From: Flavobacteriales bacterium
Lineage (GTDB): Bacteria; Bacteroidota; Bacteroidia; Flavobacteriales_E; Vicingaceae
DNA: 64,000 bases
Direction of reading: 5' to 3'
Assembly: GCA_018608405.1 (NCBI GenBank)
Contig: JABAZP010000006.1
Coordinates: 136,514-200,513 of the forward strand
The position numbers and the translations under genes were made by a program. The notes under the pieces are model-generated. The model ran no database searches and was not told the DNA's origin. It worked only from the letters and a program-made list of their open reading frames with translations. Positions 1 to 7,726 of this stretch are shown piece after piece; position 1 is the first letter of the stretch; each line of letters opens with the position of its first letter.

Positions 1-75
1 GAAATTGTTGACAAACAAGTTGGTGCTGCGGCAAAGTCTGCTTACGCAGGGAAATTAGACGCTGCTATGGCGTAA
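1..75 (+). CDS. C-terminal fragment of an unidentified protein
   Basis: The window opens inside an open frame that reads 24 codons and stops at TAA (73-75). The visible tail is alanine- and lysine-rich and ends KLDAAMA. That is too little to name a family. The frame is supported by the stop being followed closely by a transcription terminator. The start lies outside the window. Confidence 0.55.
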   Translation, partial: EIVDKQVGAAAKSAYAGKLDAAMA

Positions 76-98
76 GGTTTTCTTACAAGAATAAAGGG

Positions 99-152
99 CC
101 TCAATTTTTATATTTCTGCATAAAATCGGAGATATGAAATTGAGGTTTTTTT
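99..152 (+). terminator. Intrinsic terminator after the first gene
   Basis: CCTCAATTT (99-107) pairs with AAATTGAGG (137-145) across a long 29-base loop and is followed by a run of T residues to 152. It closes the gene that ends at 75. It also lies just past the 3' end of the opposing gene that stops at 159. Confidence 0.7.
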
Positions 153-158
153 ATGCGT

Positions 159-560
159 CTACTTTTTTTCAAAGTATCGTTTCATTCTCTTTTTAGGATC
201 CCTTTTCTCTTCATTTTGTTTGGACTTAAAAATTGAAAATCCTCCAAAGCCCATCAATCCGGCACTAATGAAGTAAACTTTAGAACCAGCAAACACTCCA
301 AGTTTAAAAAAGCTAGCGACAGTAATGCATGCTCCAAGGCCAAAAATTATTACTCCTTGAATAAACTGTTGCTTCTTTAGTTTGAACTCATTTCTATTCA
401 ATATAATATTCTGGGCTATTTCATCAATTTGTGCTTTAATTTGAACGATTTCACCGGGATTTAACAACATCTTATTTAAAATAGAGTCGAGCTCTGAGTA
501 TTCTATCTCGTCATTGGCTAGCTTTTTAGCGTACCTTGATACAATTTCTTCGATTTCCAT
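159..560 (-). CDS. Hypothetical small membrane protein
   Basis: I do not recognise this 133-residue protein. Residues 1-65 are charged and predicted helical, rich in E, I and K. They are followed by two hydrophobic stretches (about 69-87 and 93-110) that look like a transmembrane hairpin, then a basic tail rich in K and R. This topology would leave both ends in the cytoplasm. The gene is alone between convergent and divergent neighbours: the terminator at 99-152 lies past its 3' end, and the DUF58 gene starts 62 bases away on the other strand. No catalytic motif is visible. Confidence 0.6.
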   Translation of the reverse strand: MEIEEIVSRYAKKLANDEIEYSELDSILNKMLLNPGEIVQIKAQIDEIAQNIILNRNEFKLKKQQFIQGVIIFGLGACITVASFFKLGVFAGSKVYFISAGLMGFGGFSIFKSKQNEEKRDPKKRMKRYFEKK

Positions 561-610
561 TTCAAGCTAAATTAATTGCAGTACAACCAATGTACAATTT
601 TTTTTACAAG

Positions 611-618
611 TACCTTTA
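611..618 (+). promoter_or_regulatory. -7 promoter box TACCTTTA, leaderless spacing
   Basis: TACCTTTA matches the Bacteroidota -7 consensus TAnnTTTG at all but the last base. It ends exactly four bases before the ATG at 623. A transcript started the usual few bases downstream would begin at or next to that ATG. Confidence 0.5.
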
Positions 619-622
619 ACTC

Positions 623-1543
623 ATGGCAACGATAGATAGAACAAAGATTCAAGCATATAGTAAACTTGAACTGTTAGCGAAACAGGTAGTGGAAGGTTTT
701 ATCACTGGCTTACATAAAAGTCCATTTCATGGATTTTCAGTTGAGTTTGCTGAGCATAGACTATATAATACAGGAGAATCTACAAGGCATGTCGATTGGA
801 AGTTATTGGCTAAGACTGACAAACTGTTTGTAAAACGATACGAGGAAGAAACAAATCTTCGTTGTAGAATTGTTCTGGATACGTCTAGTTCAATGCTTTT
901 TCCGGAAAAGCTTGAAAAAGGAAAACAAAACAAGCTAGAGTTTTCCATTTATGCCGCTGCTGCATTAATTGAGTTACTTCGAAGACAAAGAGATGCGTAT
1001 GGTTTGTCCACCTTCGATGAGAAGATTCGGTTTCATTCTGAAGCAAAATCCAATGCAGCACATCAGCGCTTAATATTTAATGAATTGGAGGGCTTGTTGG
1101 ATGCTGAAATTTCTCAAAAAGCGACATCTGCTGTTGAAAGCTTACATCACATTGCCGAAATGATTCACAAGCGCTCTTTGGTGGTAATTTTTAGCGATAT
1201 GTTTGACAATTCGGAGCGTGAAGGAGATTTAATTAATGCACTTCAGCACCTGAAACACAACAAGCACGAGGTAATTCTATTTCACGTGGTGGATCAATCT
1301 AAGGAATTAGACTTTGAATTTGAAAACCGTCCTTATCGGTTTGTAGACATGGAAACTGGTGAGGAAGTAAAGTTGAACCCAAATGAAGTAAAAGACGAAT
1401 ATGTAAAAGAAGTAAAAGCTCGAGAGAAAGAGTTGAAGTTAAAATGCGGACAATATGGGATAGATTACGTTGCTGCGGACATTGGAAAGGATTTTAATCA
1501 AATTTTGCTTCCTTTTTTAATCAAGCGCAAAAAAATGAGTTAG
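623..1543 (+). CDS. DUF58 domain-containing protein (vWA-like fold)
   Basis: This 306-residue protein matches the DUF58 family. An N-terminal segment leads to the hallmark GESTRHVDWKLLAKTDKLFV block (about 51-70), followed by a von Willebrand A-like core with a MIDAS-type DTSSSM motif (86-91) and VVIFSDMFDN near 187-196. DUF58 proteins commonly work with a MoxR AAA ATPase and BatA/BatB-type membrane proteins in envelope maturation or stress. No such partner lies in this window, although upstream DNA is missing. The ATG sits four bases after a -7-like box. There are no membrane segments, so the protein is probably cytoplasmic. Confidence 0.85.
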   Translation: MATIDRTKIQAYSKLELLAKQVVEGFITGLHKSPFHGFSVEFAEHRLYNTGESTRHVDWKLLAKTDKLFVKRYEEETNLRCRIVLDTSSSMLFPEKLEKGKQNKLEFSIYAAAALIELLRRQRDAYGLSTFDEKIRFHSEAKSNAAHQRLIFNELEGLLDAEISQKATSAVESLHHIAEMIHKRSLVVIFSDMFDNSEREGDLINALQHLKHNKHEVILFHVVDQSKELDFEFENRPYRFVDMETGEEVKLNPNEVKDEYVKEVKAREKELKLKCGQYGIDYVAADIGKDFNQILLPFLIKRKKMS

Positions 1544-1558
1544 CTTGTAGGTTGAAGA

Positions 1559-2065
1559 CTACTTATTTGCTGAAAACCTACCGTTTGTTATTACAATAGA
1601 ATCTAGGCCTGAATCTTTAAACATAGTAACGTTGAAGGTACCGGCAATAGTTGAGTTATCATTTCTAGTGATAATTGTACTTCCTGCTTTAGCAGTATAT
1701 TGATTGTTTAGGTCTATAGAGTATTGAAATGTAGCTATAGAAGATTGTGAATAAAAAATAGTGTCCGGCGCACCGCTAGGATTTAGTACATTAAGGTTGA
1801 AAAAATCGGTGACCGCGACTTTACTTATAACATTATCCCCAAATAAAATAGTGCTATGCAACGGTTGGTTAGATGAATAGTTAACACCATCAATTTCGCA
1901 ATTGAAAAACTGAGGGCCATTGGACCCGCCACCATTGGGATCAATAAAAACACCATCTTGCGCCAAAGGAGTGGCATCTTCATTCGGTTTCAACTCTTCT
2001 TCTTTTAAGCAAGCAGTTAAAATTAATGCGATAATACTCAGGGTAAGAAATTTTTTCTTGAGGAT
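1559..2065 (-). CDS. DUF6252-like lipoprotein with apparent ATC start
   Basis: The first usable TTG (1993) gives a 144-residue product that begins inside the protein. Reading upstream in frame adds LKKKFLTLSIIALILTACLK, a classic lipoprotein signal with its lipobox cysteine at codon 19. No ATG, GTG or TTG occurs between that signal and the in-frame stop at 2075-2077, so the only plausible first codon is ATC (2065-2063). The mature part has an FFNCEIDGVNY opening followed by beta-rich sequence, resembling the DUF6252 lipoproteins of Bacteroidota, which have no known function. A -7 box lies at 2081-2088. Either ATC is used, or the ATG was lost by one substitution or a sequence error. Confidence 0.6.
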   Translation of the reverse strand: MLKKKFLTLSIIALILTACLKEEELKPNEDATPLAQDGVFIDPNGGGSNGPQFFNCEIDGVNYSSNQPLHSTILFGDNVISKVAVTDFFNLNVLNPSGAPDTIFYSQSSIATFQYSIDLNNQYTAKAGSTIITRNDNSTIAGTFNVTMFKDSGLDSIVITNGRFSANK

Positions 2066-2080
2066 AAATTCAGATTATGT

Positions 2081-2088
2081 CAAAAGTA
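2081..2088 (-). promoter_or_regulatory. -7 promoter box TACTTTTG for the lipoprotein gene
   Basis: Reading the minus strand, TACTTTTG is a perfect TAnnTTTG box. The predicted transcript start is near 2077, about 12 bases before the proposed ATC start codon. This shows that the lipoprotein signal sequence is inside the transcript and that little untranslated room remains. Confidence 0.5.
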
Positions 2089-2151
2089 AGAGTTTATTAG
2101 GAGTTTTGGTCGGGTTTGTAATTGTTCCTGATGGTTCAATAGCAATCGTTG

Positions 2152-3030
2152 TTAAATGATGAAATTCTTTCCAATAATTTTTTGAAACCGTTCGGGAATC
2201 TCAGATTGAATTTGAAGCTGACTACCTGTGATTGGATGTTTGAATGCCAAAGAGAAAGCATGCAGGTATAGCCCTTTCCCCTTTAGGAGAAATTTTGGAT
2301 TTCCATATTCTCGCTCTCCTAAAATTTCATGGCCAATCGCGGCTAGGTGTTTTCTTAATTGATGCCTGCGTCCGGTAATAGGCTGCAATAATAGCAGGTT
2401 GAGGAAATCAAATCGTTCTGATTTTACTGCTGTTAATTTGTGGTAGTTGGACTGAGCGAATTTCCCATCTATTGGCTCATTTATTGAGCCGTGATTTTCC
2501 ATTTCTCCAATGGAAATCGCCAAGTACTTTTTTTCAATTTTTTTTTCTTCAAACAGGTGATTTAATGCAGCAATACTTGTAGTTGTTTTCCCAACAAGCA
2601 ATAAACCTGTAGTCGGGAAATCTAAACGATGAACTGGTCTTGGTCTGCATGCATCCGGAAGAGCAGAGCGCTGAAGATTTTGAGTCAAGGCATTGTCCAC
2701 CGTTTTAAAGCTGTTCCCACTGACAAGTATTCCCGGTGGTTTTTCGATAATTGCTAAATATTCATCTTCAAACACCACTTTTAATGGAAAAATAAACTGC
2801 TTGGGATTGTTGTTGTGAATATCTTGTAAAATAGTAATTGACTGTCTTGCTTTGACAAATGTGGCAGTTGTAGTTGGCAAATTATCTACCTTAATCAATC
2901 CTTTTTTGATGGCCTTCTTAATTGCTGATTTTGAGAAGAAGATCGCACTTTTACCAGCCAAATAATCAGCTAGTCGTTCTTTATCAACTGAAGAATGTAC
3001 TGTTAGAATTTCTGTTGATGGCTTTTCGAT
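2152..3030 (-). CDS. RluA-family 23S rRNA/tRNA pseudouridine synthase
   Basis: This enzyme converts uridine to pseudouridine in structured RNA. The catalytic motif HRLD is present as HRLDFPTTGLLLVGKT (about residues 134-149 in the extended reading), followed by the RRHQLRKHL block typical of RluA-type enzymes. An S4-like RNA-binding region, KSAIKKAIKKGLIKVDN, precedes it. The TTG at 2961 would cut into that N-terminal domain. The frame stays open back to a TAG at 3034-3036, and the only start-like codon at a sensible place is ATC at 3030, four bases after a TACTTTTA box. The exact RNA target cannot be told from the sequence. Confidence 0.8.
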   Translation of the reverse strand: MEKPSTEILTVHSSVDKERLADYLAGKSAIFFSKSAIKKAIKKGLIKVDNLPTTTATFVKARQSITILQDIHNNNPKQFIFPLKVVFEDEYLAIIEKPPGILVSGNSFKTVDNALTQNLQRSALPDACRPRPVHRLDFPTTGLLLVGKTTTSIAALNHLFEEKKIEKKYLAISIGEMENHGSINEPIDGKFAQSNYHKLTAVKSERFDFLNLLLLQPITGRRHQLRKHLAAIGHEILGEREYGNPKFLLKGKGLYLHAFSLAFKHPITGSQLQIQSEIPERFQKIIGKNFII

Positions 3031-3034
3031 TAGC

Positions 3035-3042
3035 TAAAAGTA
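3035..3042 (-). promoter_or_regulatory. -7-like box TACTTTTA before the RluA-type gene
   Basis: On the minus strand TACTTTTA matches TAnnTTTG except for the last base. It ends four bases before ATC (3030-3028), the same spacing seen before ATG in seven other genes of this window. The identical octamer occurs at the same spacing before the AddB-like gene at 26946. Confidence 0.4.
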
Positions 3043-3131
3043 ATGGTTTAGAATTGTATAGTTAAGGTTTACAGAATTTACTTATTCCTTGTGCACAATT
3101 CGTATAAGAATAGACTTTAAACTCTTAAAAC

Positions 3132-3165
3132 AAAAAAATCCCATTCTGCTATACAAAATGGGATT
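3132..3165 (-). terminator. Terminator downstream of tRNA-Arg
   Basis: AATCCCATT and AATGGGATT form a 9-bp perfect stem around an 11-base loop. On the minus strand this is followed by a T run, giving a standard intrinsic terminator for the tRNA unit. Confidence 0.8.
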
Positions 3166-3176
3166 ACATTCTCTAG

Positions 3177-3250
3177 TGATCGAGACAGGATTCGAACCTG
3201 TGACCGTCTGCTTAGAAGGCAGATGCTCTATCCAGCTGAGCTACTCGACC
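3177..3250 (-). tRNA. tRNA-Arg (anticodon TCT)
   Basis: The 74-nt minus-strand sequence folds as a cloverleaf. The acceptor arms GGTCGAG and CTCGATC pair with one G-U. The anticodon stem TCTGC/GCAGA encloses the loop CTTCTAA with TCT at positions 34-36, and the T loop is GGTTCGAATCC. TCT reads AGA and AGG codons. CCA is not encoded. It lies downstream of tRNA-Asp on the same strand and probably shares its transcript. Confidence 0.95.
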
Positions 3251-3340
3251 AATATGTTACAGCTTCCTTTAATTCTCTTCGAATAGCGAAGCTGCCTGTC
3301 CCGAGAACAAATGAATCGGGAAGCTACTCGATAGTATCTT

Positions 3341-3379
3341 AAAAAACAAAGCCCTCCACCAATGAGGAGGAAGGCTTTG
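3341..3379 (-). terminator. Hairpin with T run between the two tRNA genes
   Basis: On the minus strand AAAGCCTTCCTCC pairs with GGAGGGCTTT and is followed by a run of six T. It could terminate some transcripts after tRNA-Asp or act as a processing stem if both tRNAs are co-transcribed. Two further short inverted repeats follow between it and tRNA-Arg (around 3278-3321). Confidence 0.65.
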
Positions 3380-3453
3380 CGGTCCGGACGAGACTCGAAC
3401 TCGCGACCCCCTGCGTGACAGGCAGGTATTCTAACCAACTGAACTACCGGACC
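3380..3453 (-). tRNA. tRNA-Asp (anticodon GTC)
   Basis: The 74-nt cloverleaf on the minus strand has perfect acceptor arms GGTCCGG and CCGGACC with a G discriminator. The anticodon stem CCTGC/GCAGG holds the loop CTGTCAC, which places GTC at 34-36. The T arm is GCGAGTTCGAGTCTCGT. GTC reads both aspartate codons. It is the first gene of the small tRNA unit. Confidence 0.95.
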
Positions 3454-3491
3454 AAGATTTTTATGAGCTTTCCTGTTTTTCAACGGGACGG

Positions 3492-3499
3492 CAAATTTA
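3492..3499 (-). promoter_or_regulatory. -7 promoter box TAAATTTG for the tRNA unit
   Basis: A perfect TAnnTTTG box on the minus strand, 38 bases upstream of mature tRNA-Asp. It leaves a short 5' leader for RNase P to remove. Confidence 0.55.
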
Positions 3500-3623
3500 T
3501 AATAATTTTTCATTTCCACGTTCTTTTTATCATAAAAAAATATATTTTTTCAGGAGCCTATTTAGCCGCTTCTTTTAGTTGATTAAATATGGTTTGAGAC
3601 TATGACTTATACATTATAATAGC

Positions 3624-3631
3624 TACGTTTG
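3624..3631 (+). promoter_or_regulatory. -7 promoter box TACGTTTG for the glycosyltransferase operon
   Basis: A perfect TAnnTTTG box. The predicted transcript start near 3635 leaves a leader of about 8 bases to the ATG at 3643, or 17 to the ATG at 3652. All four following genes are tightly spaced and can be read from here. Confidence 0.55.
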
Positions 3632-3642
3632 TTTCAACAATA

Positions 3643-4365
3643 ATGAGACACATGGAAAATCAATTAACCATTGTAGTTCCAATTTATAACGAGGTTGAGA
3701 GCATTGAACAATTCACGTTAGAGATGGACAAATACCTCGAAAAAACAAAGGTTCATTCAACAGTTTTGTTTGTTAATGACGGTTCAAATGATGGAAGTCA
3801 GGCTTTGATTGAAACAATAGTTAGTGGAAATGAGAAGTATGAATTCATTGAATTGCAAAAAAACGGAGGTTTAAGTGGTGCGATAAAGGCTGGAATAGAT
3901 CATTGTACTACAAATTTGGTCGGGTATATAGATTCTGATATTCAAACAACACCAGTTGACTTTTTAAAATATTTTGAATTTTTCCCTGAATTTGACATGG
4001 TCAATGGGATTCGACAAAATAGGAAGGATACAGTAGTGAAGAAATTATCCTCAAAAATCGCAAATTCGTTCCGCCGAGCTATGATTAACGATGGAATAGA
4101 AGATACAGGATGTCCTTTAAAGATTATGAAAACGGAATATGCTAAACGTGTTCCATTTTTTGACGGAATGCATAGGTTTCTACCAGCCTTAATTCAATTG
4201 CAAGGCGGAAAGGTAAAACAAGTTCCTGTGCAGCATTTTCCTCGTTTTGCAGGAACAGCCAAGTACCACCTATTCAATAGAATTAAACGTCCATTTTTTG
4301 ACACCTTCGCATTCAGGTGGATGAAAAGCAGGTACATCAATTATTCCATTAAAAACAAATCATGA
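3643..4365 (+). CDS. GT2 polyprenyl-phosphate sugar transferase (DPM1/RgtE-like)
   Basis: A GT-A family 2 glycosyltransferase of the dolichyl/polyprenyl-phosphate type. It opens with LTIVVPIYNEVESI, has a NDGSNDGS nucleotide-sugar motif and a DSDIQTT metal-binding DxD near the middle, and lacks C-terminal membrane helices. Such enzymes move a sugar from a nucleotide to a lipid phosphate carrier on the cytoplasmic face. Its stop overlaps the next gene by 4 bases, so translation is likely coupled. The partners (LAB_N protein, epimerase, ArnT-like enzyme) suggest that it charges undecaprenyl phosphate for lipid A decoration. A second ATG at 3652 is an equally good start. The sugar is not proven. 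Confidence 0.85.
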   Translation: MRHMENQLTIVVPIYNEVESIEQFTLEMDKYLEKTKVHSTVLFVNDGSNDGSQALIETIVSGNEKYEFIELQKNGGLSGAIKAGIDHCTTNLVGYIDSDIQTTPVDFLKYFEFFPEFDMVNGIRQNRKDTVVKKLSSKIANSFRRAMINDGIEDTGCPLKIMKTEYAKRVPFFDGMHRFLPALIQLQGGKVKQVPVQHFPRFAGTAKYHLFNRIKRPFFDTFAFRWMKSRYINYSIKNKS

Positions 4366-4985
4366 CGAATGCTGATGTCCATGCCATAGGGTACATCGCT
4401 CAAGGCCTATTTTCATCTCGGTTTTTGATTCAATGGATTAGTTCTGAGAAAGCTGGGAAAGTCTTGGCTCCAACCTTATTTTGGCAAATCAGTTTGATTG
4501 CTTCATTTTTATTTATTTTCTATAGTATTTTAATCAAGGATGTGAGTATTCTTTTAGGCCAAGTGCTTGGTTATTATATTTATGTAAGAAACTTGAGGTT
4601 GAAAAATTCATGGAGAATTCTCCCACTGTATTTTAGGTATTTAGTGGTAGCAGTTCCGGTCATTGCATTGGCAATTTTGCTTTTTGGAGGGGAGTATAGT
4701 TTTTCTAGTATGTTAAAATTTAATACAAACGGAGCTATTTTGTTTTGGGGTTTATTGGGTCAAGTAATTTTTTCATGCCGATTCATTTATCAATGGTACT
4801 ATTCAGAAAAGGTAAAAAAATCAGTCTTGCCACTGGGCTTTTGGATTTTTAGTATTATTGGCTCAATTATCATTTCATCCTATTCGTTTTACTTAGGATT
4901 GTATCCAATTCTAATTGGCCATTTATTTGGATTAGTTTTATATAGCAGAAACGTAGTAATTTACAAAAAAGGAAGAACAAGATGA
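4362..4985 (+). CDS. Duplicated LAB_N (lipid A biosynthesis N-terminal domain) membrane protein
   Basis: This 207-residue polytopic membrane protein contains two copies of the LAB_N motif: FSSRFLIQWISSEKAGKVLA near residues 17-36 and FSCRFIYQWYYSEKVKKSVL near 128-147. Each copy is followed by FW and hydrophobic helices. LAB_N domains accompany lipid A or polyprenyl-phosphate sugar enzymes, and RgtF of rhizobia is a related case from memory. The usual proteins have one motif with three helices, so this looks like an internal duplication with about six helices. It overlaps both neighbours by 4 bases. A scaffold or flippase-like role for the lipid-linked sugar is inference. Confidence 0.8.
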   Translation: MTNADVHAIGYIAQGLFSSRFLIQWISSEKAGKVLAPTLFWQISLIASFLFIFYSILIKDVSILLGQVLGYYIYVRNLRLKNSWRILPLYFRYLVVAVPVIALAILLFGGEYSFSSMLKFNTNGAILFWGLLGQVIFSCRFIYQWYYSEKVKKSVLPLGFWIFSIIGSIIISSYSFYLGLYPILIGHLFGLVLYSRNVVIYKKGRTR

Positions 4986-5950
4986 AAGTGTTGCTCACCG
5001 GATGTGCAGGGTTTATTGGATCACATACCTGTGAAAAATTATTATCCAAAGGCTTTTCAGTAATTGGGATCGATAATTTTTCGACATTTTATGATAGAAG
5101 TATCAAAGAAAAGAATTTAGATGCATTTCGGGATCACCCGAACTTTTCATTTAAGGCGGTAGACATTAGAGACTTCAGTTTACTTAAAGAGCACCTACAA
5201 GAAGAGGTAGATATCGTGGTGCATTTGGCTGCGAAGGCAGGTGTTCGACCCTCTATTTTAAGTCCTAGTGATTACATTGACGTAAACATTAAAGGAACTC
5301 AAAACTTGTTACAATGGATGCGGGATACCAACTGCAAAAAAATGTTTTTTGCATCCTCTTCTTCCGTTTATGGTAATAATAAGAATGGCGAAGCGGTGAA
5401 AGAAGGGAAATTTGATTTGCAACCAATATCACCGTATGCATTTACAAAGCGATCTGGAGAGTTGATGAACTATACCTACCACCATTTATATGATTTTGAC
5501 ATTATAAATGCCCGCTTTTTTACTGTTTATGGTCCTCGTCAACGGCCGGACTTGGCGATTCATAAGTTTGTTGATTTAATCTCTAGAAATCAACCTATTC
5601 ATATGTACGGAGATGGAAGCTCGGCAAGAGATTATACCTACATTCAAGATACGGTTAATGGAATTGTAGGAGGAGTTGATTATTTATTGAATCACGAAAA
5701 TGTAATCGAAACCATCAATTTGGGTAACCAAACTCCGGTTCCTTTAATTACACTAATTAAAACAATCTACGCTCAGCTTGGTAAAGAAGAAAATATCATT
5801 CAAGAAGGCATGCAAGAGGGCGACGTAAATTTGACGTTTGCGGACATTGAAAAGGCGCAAAAACTGTTAGGTTATCACCCAAGTGTAAAACTCGAAGACG
5901 GAATTGCCAGATTTGTGGAATGGTATCAGCAAAAGGATAATACCAAGTAG
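4982..5950 (+). CDS. NAD-dependent UDP-sugar epimerase (GalE/UDP-glucuronate 4-epimerase-like)
   Basis: An extended short-chain dehydrogenase with the Rossmann motif GCAGFIGSH at residues 7-15, active-site Ser-rich ASSSSVYG, and a YAFTKRSGE block holding the catalytic YxxxK. The sequence SPYAFTKRSGELMNYTYHHLYDFDIINARFFTVYGPRQRPDLAI is closest in style to UDP-glucuronate 4-epimerases, which make UDP-galacturonate, although UDP-glucose 4-epimerase activity cannot be excluded. It presumably supplies the nucleotide sugar used by the first gene of the operon. It overlaps the upstream gene by 4 bases and is 2 bases from the next. Confidence 0.85.
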   Translation: MKVLLTGCAGFIGSHTCEKLLSKGFSVIGIDNFSTFYDRSIKEKNLDAFRDHPNFSFKAVDIRDFSLLKEHLQEEVDIVVHLAAKAGVRPSILSPSDYIDVNIKGTQNLLQWMRDTNCKKMFFASSSSVYGNNKNGEAVKEGKFDLQPISPYAFTKRSGELMNYTYHHLYDFDIINARFFTVYGPRQRPDLAIHKFVDLISRNQPIHMYGDGSSARDYTYIQDTVNGIVGGVDYLLNHENVIETINLGNQTPVPLITLIKTIYAQLGKEENIIQEGMQEGDVNLTFADIEKAQKLLGYHPSVKLEDGIARFVEWYQQKDNTK

Positions 5951-5952
5951 AT

Positions 5953-7563
5953 ATGAAAACATCTATTCAGTTTTTACTTTTATTGCTGGTTTGCATTTGT
6001 ACTTTCTTTGTTGATATTCAGGAGTTTTATCCTGATATAATGGAGATGCGGAACTTCATTACGGCTCGGGAAATGTTAACTGAAGGAAATTGGTGGAGTA
6101 CCACGTTAAATCTAGAGCCTAGGTTAGAAAAACCACCTTTTCCTACCTGGTTGACTGCTCTTTCAGTAAAGTACTTAGGAGGTTTTGATAATCTATTTAT
6201 TCTTCGCCTGCCTTCGGCTATAGTAGCAACACTGATGGTTTTTTTCTTTTATGGTTTTTGCAGGGAATTAACAAAAGAAAAGTATTTACCATTTATTGGC
6301 GCTTTGGTAATGGCTACTAGTTTATTGGTTGTGCAGCAAGCAAGAGTAAATAGTTGGGATATCTACACGCATGTATTTATGCTCGGAAGTTTGTGGCAGT
6401 TTTTAATTGTAAAAAGAAGTAAGAAGTTAGTCAATGTGATGTGGGCCATTTTCTTTTTTGCATTGAGCATATACTCTAAAGGACCGGTTTCAATTTATGC
6501 CCTTTGGCTTCCATTCATCATTGCTTTCGGAATTAGTGAAAACATTGAATTTCTTAAGAAGTATAAACTTCAACTTACGTTAGCTTTAATCGCGGCGCTG
6601 ATATTAGGCTTTTCATGGAATATTTACATGTTTGTGTTTCAACCTGAAGCAAGTGAGTTCGTTTTAAATAAAGAAACAAACTCTTGGATGAACCGACATA
6701 CAAGACCCTTTTACTTTTACCTCCATTTCTTCATTTATATTGGAATATGGACGGGTTTCATGATTTCATCCTTCTTTTACAAGTACGCAGCACCAAGAAT
6801 TAACCGATTTGGAAATTATAAGTTTATCATTTTATGGGTGTTAATTTCTATTTTCTTGCTTTCAGTTGTGCCAACGAAAAAGGAACGATACCTACTACCA
6901 GCTTTGGTTCCAATGTGTTTGATCGTGACATTTTTAATGTACAGTATGTGGCAGGCATTTAAGGGTAAATATCATAATAAATGGGATAAAGTGGTCCTTT
7001 CCGCTTCCAGTCTACTCATTTACATACCTGCGATACTATTGCCGTTTGTTTTATTTTTTGTTTTTAATCGCACATTGGATGTGAGAACGATACTTTTTGC
7101 GTTCTTGGTTGGGATTAGTGGAATTGTGGGTATCGTATTTTGGCGGAAAAAACGCGTTGAATATAGCTTTTCAGTTCCTGTAGTTATTGTTTGTTTGTAT
7201 TGTGTAGGATTGCTCCCAAAGTCTGCAGAGATATTCTATAATCATCCAGATTATAAAGGCTTAACTGAAATACAAGAAATTAAAAGTGTTGAGGATTTAC
7301 CATTTTACTTTAATGGGGACGCAATTGATTTAAAGGTGATTTATGCTGCTGGGAAACCTGTATTTAAACTTAGTAGCATTGATGTTTTAGAACCTAATAA
7401 TTTCCCATTGGTAATTATTTCATATGTTCCAATGGAAAATACTTTTGCTAAAGAACTTCAAACGAATCTTGAAACGGAGTTTATAGGGACTTTTGATATT
7501 AATCGAAAAAAATCATCTACCAAGGTATTTGTCAATAAGGTCGATTACAAAAACAATTTGTAA
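5953..7563 (+). CDS. ArnT-like GT39/GT83 integral membrane glycosyltransferase
   Basis: This 536-residue polytopic protein has a short first helix followed by DIQEFYPDIMEMRNFITARE and the LEPRLEKPPFPTWL region, which corresponds to the periplasmic loop of ArnT/PMT-type GT-C enzymes with its acidic catalytic residue. Many transmembrane helices follow, then a soluble C-terminal part from about residue 425. These enzymes take a sugar from undecaprenyl phosphate and attach it to lipid A outside the inner membrane. As the last gene of the operon it is the expected terminal transferase. The acceptor and sugar are inferred only from context. Confidence 0.85.
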   Translation: MKTSIQFLLLLLVCICTFFVDIQEFYPDIMEMRNFITAREMLTEGNWWSTTLNLEPRLEKPPFPTWLTALSVKYLGGFDNLFILRLPSAIVATLMVFFFYGFCRELTKEKYLPFIGALVMATSLLVVQQARVNSWDIYTHVFMLGSLWQFLIVKRSKKLVNVMWAIFFFALSIYSKGPVSIYALWLPFIIAFGISENIEFLKKYKLQLTLALIAALILGFSWNIYMFVFQPEASEFVLNKETNSWMNRHTRPFYFYLHFFIYIGIWTGFMISSFFYKYAAPRINRFGNYKFIILWVLISIFLLSVVPTKKERYLLPALVPMCLIVTFLMYSMWQAFKGKYHNKWDKVVLSASSLLIYIPAILLPFVLFFVFNRTLDVRTILFAFLVGISGIVGIVFWRKKRVEYSFSVPVVIVCLYCVGLLPKSAEIFYNHPDYKGLTEIQEIKSVEDLPFYFNGDAIDLKVIYAAGKPVFKLSSIDVLEPNNFPLVIISYVPMENTFAKELQTNLETEFIGTFDINRKKSSTKVFVNKVDYKNNL

Positions 7564-7691
7564 GAAGTCAATAATTAGTGCTACTTAATGCATGTAATTT
7601 TAGAAAATAACCATTGGTAAAATTTAATATGATTATTAATATAAATTATGTGAAGTATAAATAACATAAATTTTAATTATTAATAATGATT

Positions 7692-7703
7692 CTCGAATTT
7701 TGC
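7692..7703 (+). promoter_or_regulatory. Probable promoter element CTCGAATTTTGC upstream of icd
   Basis: GAATTTTG within this 12-mer matches TAnnTTTG except for the first base, giving a leader of about 20 bases to the ATG at 7727. The same 12-mer occurs at the corresponding place before the GAPDH gene (17755-17766, minus strand). Confidence 0.45.
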
Positions 7704-7726
7704 CTCGCAATTTAAAACCATATAGA

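Noticed and set aside
3278..3321. Short inverted repeats CTTCG/CGAAG and TCCCGA/TCGGGA between the tRNAs as a mobile element
   Set aside because: The arms are only 5-6 bp, with no flanking duplication. They are more likely REP-like remnants or processing stems.
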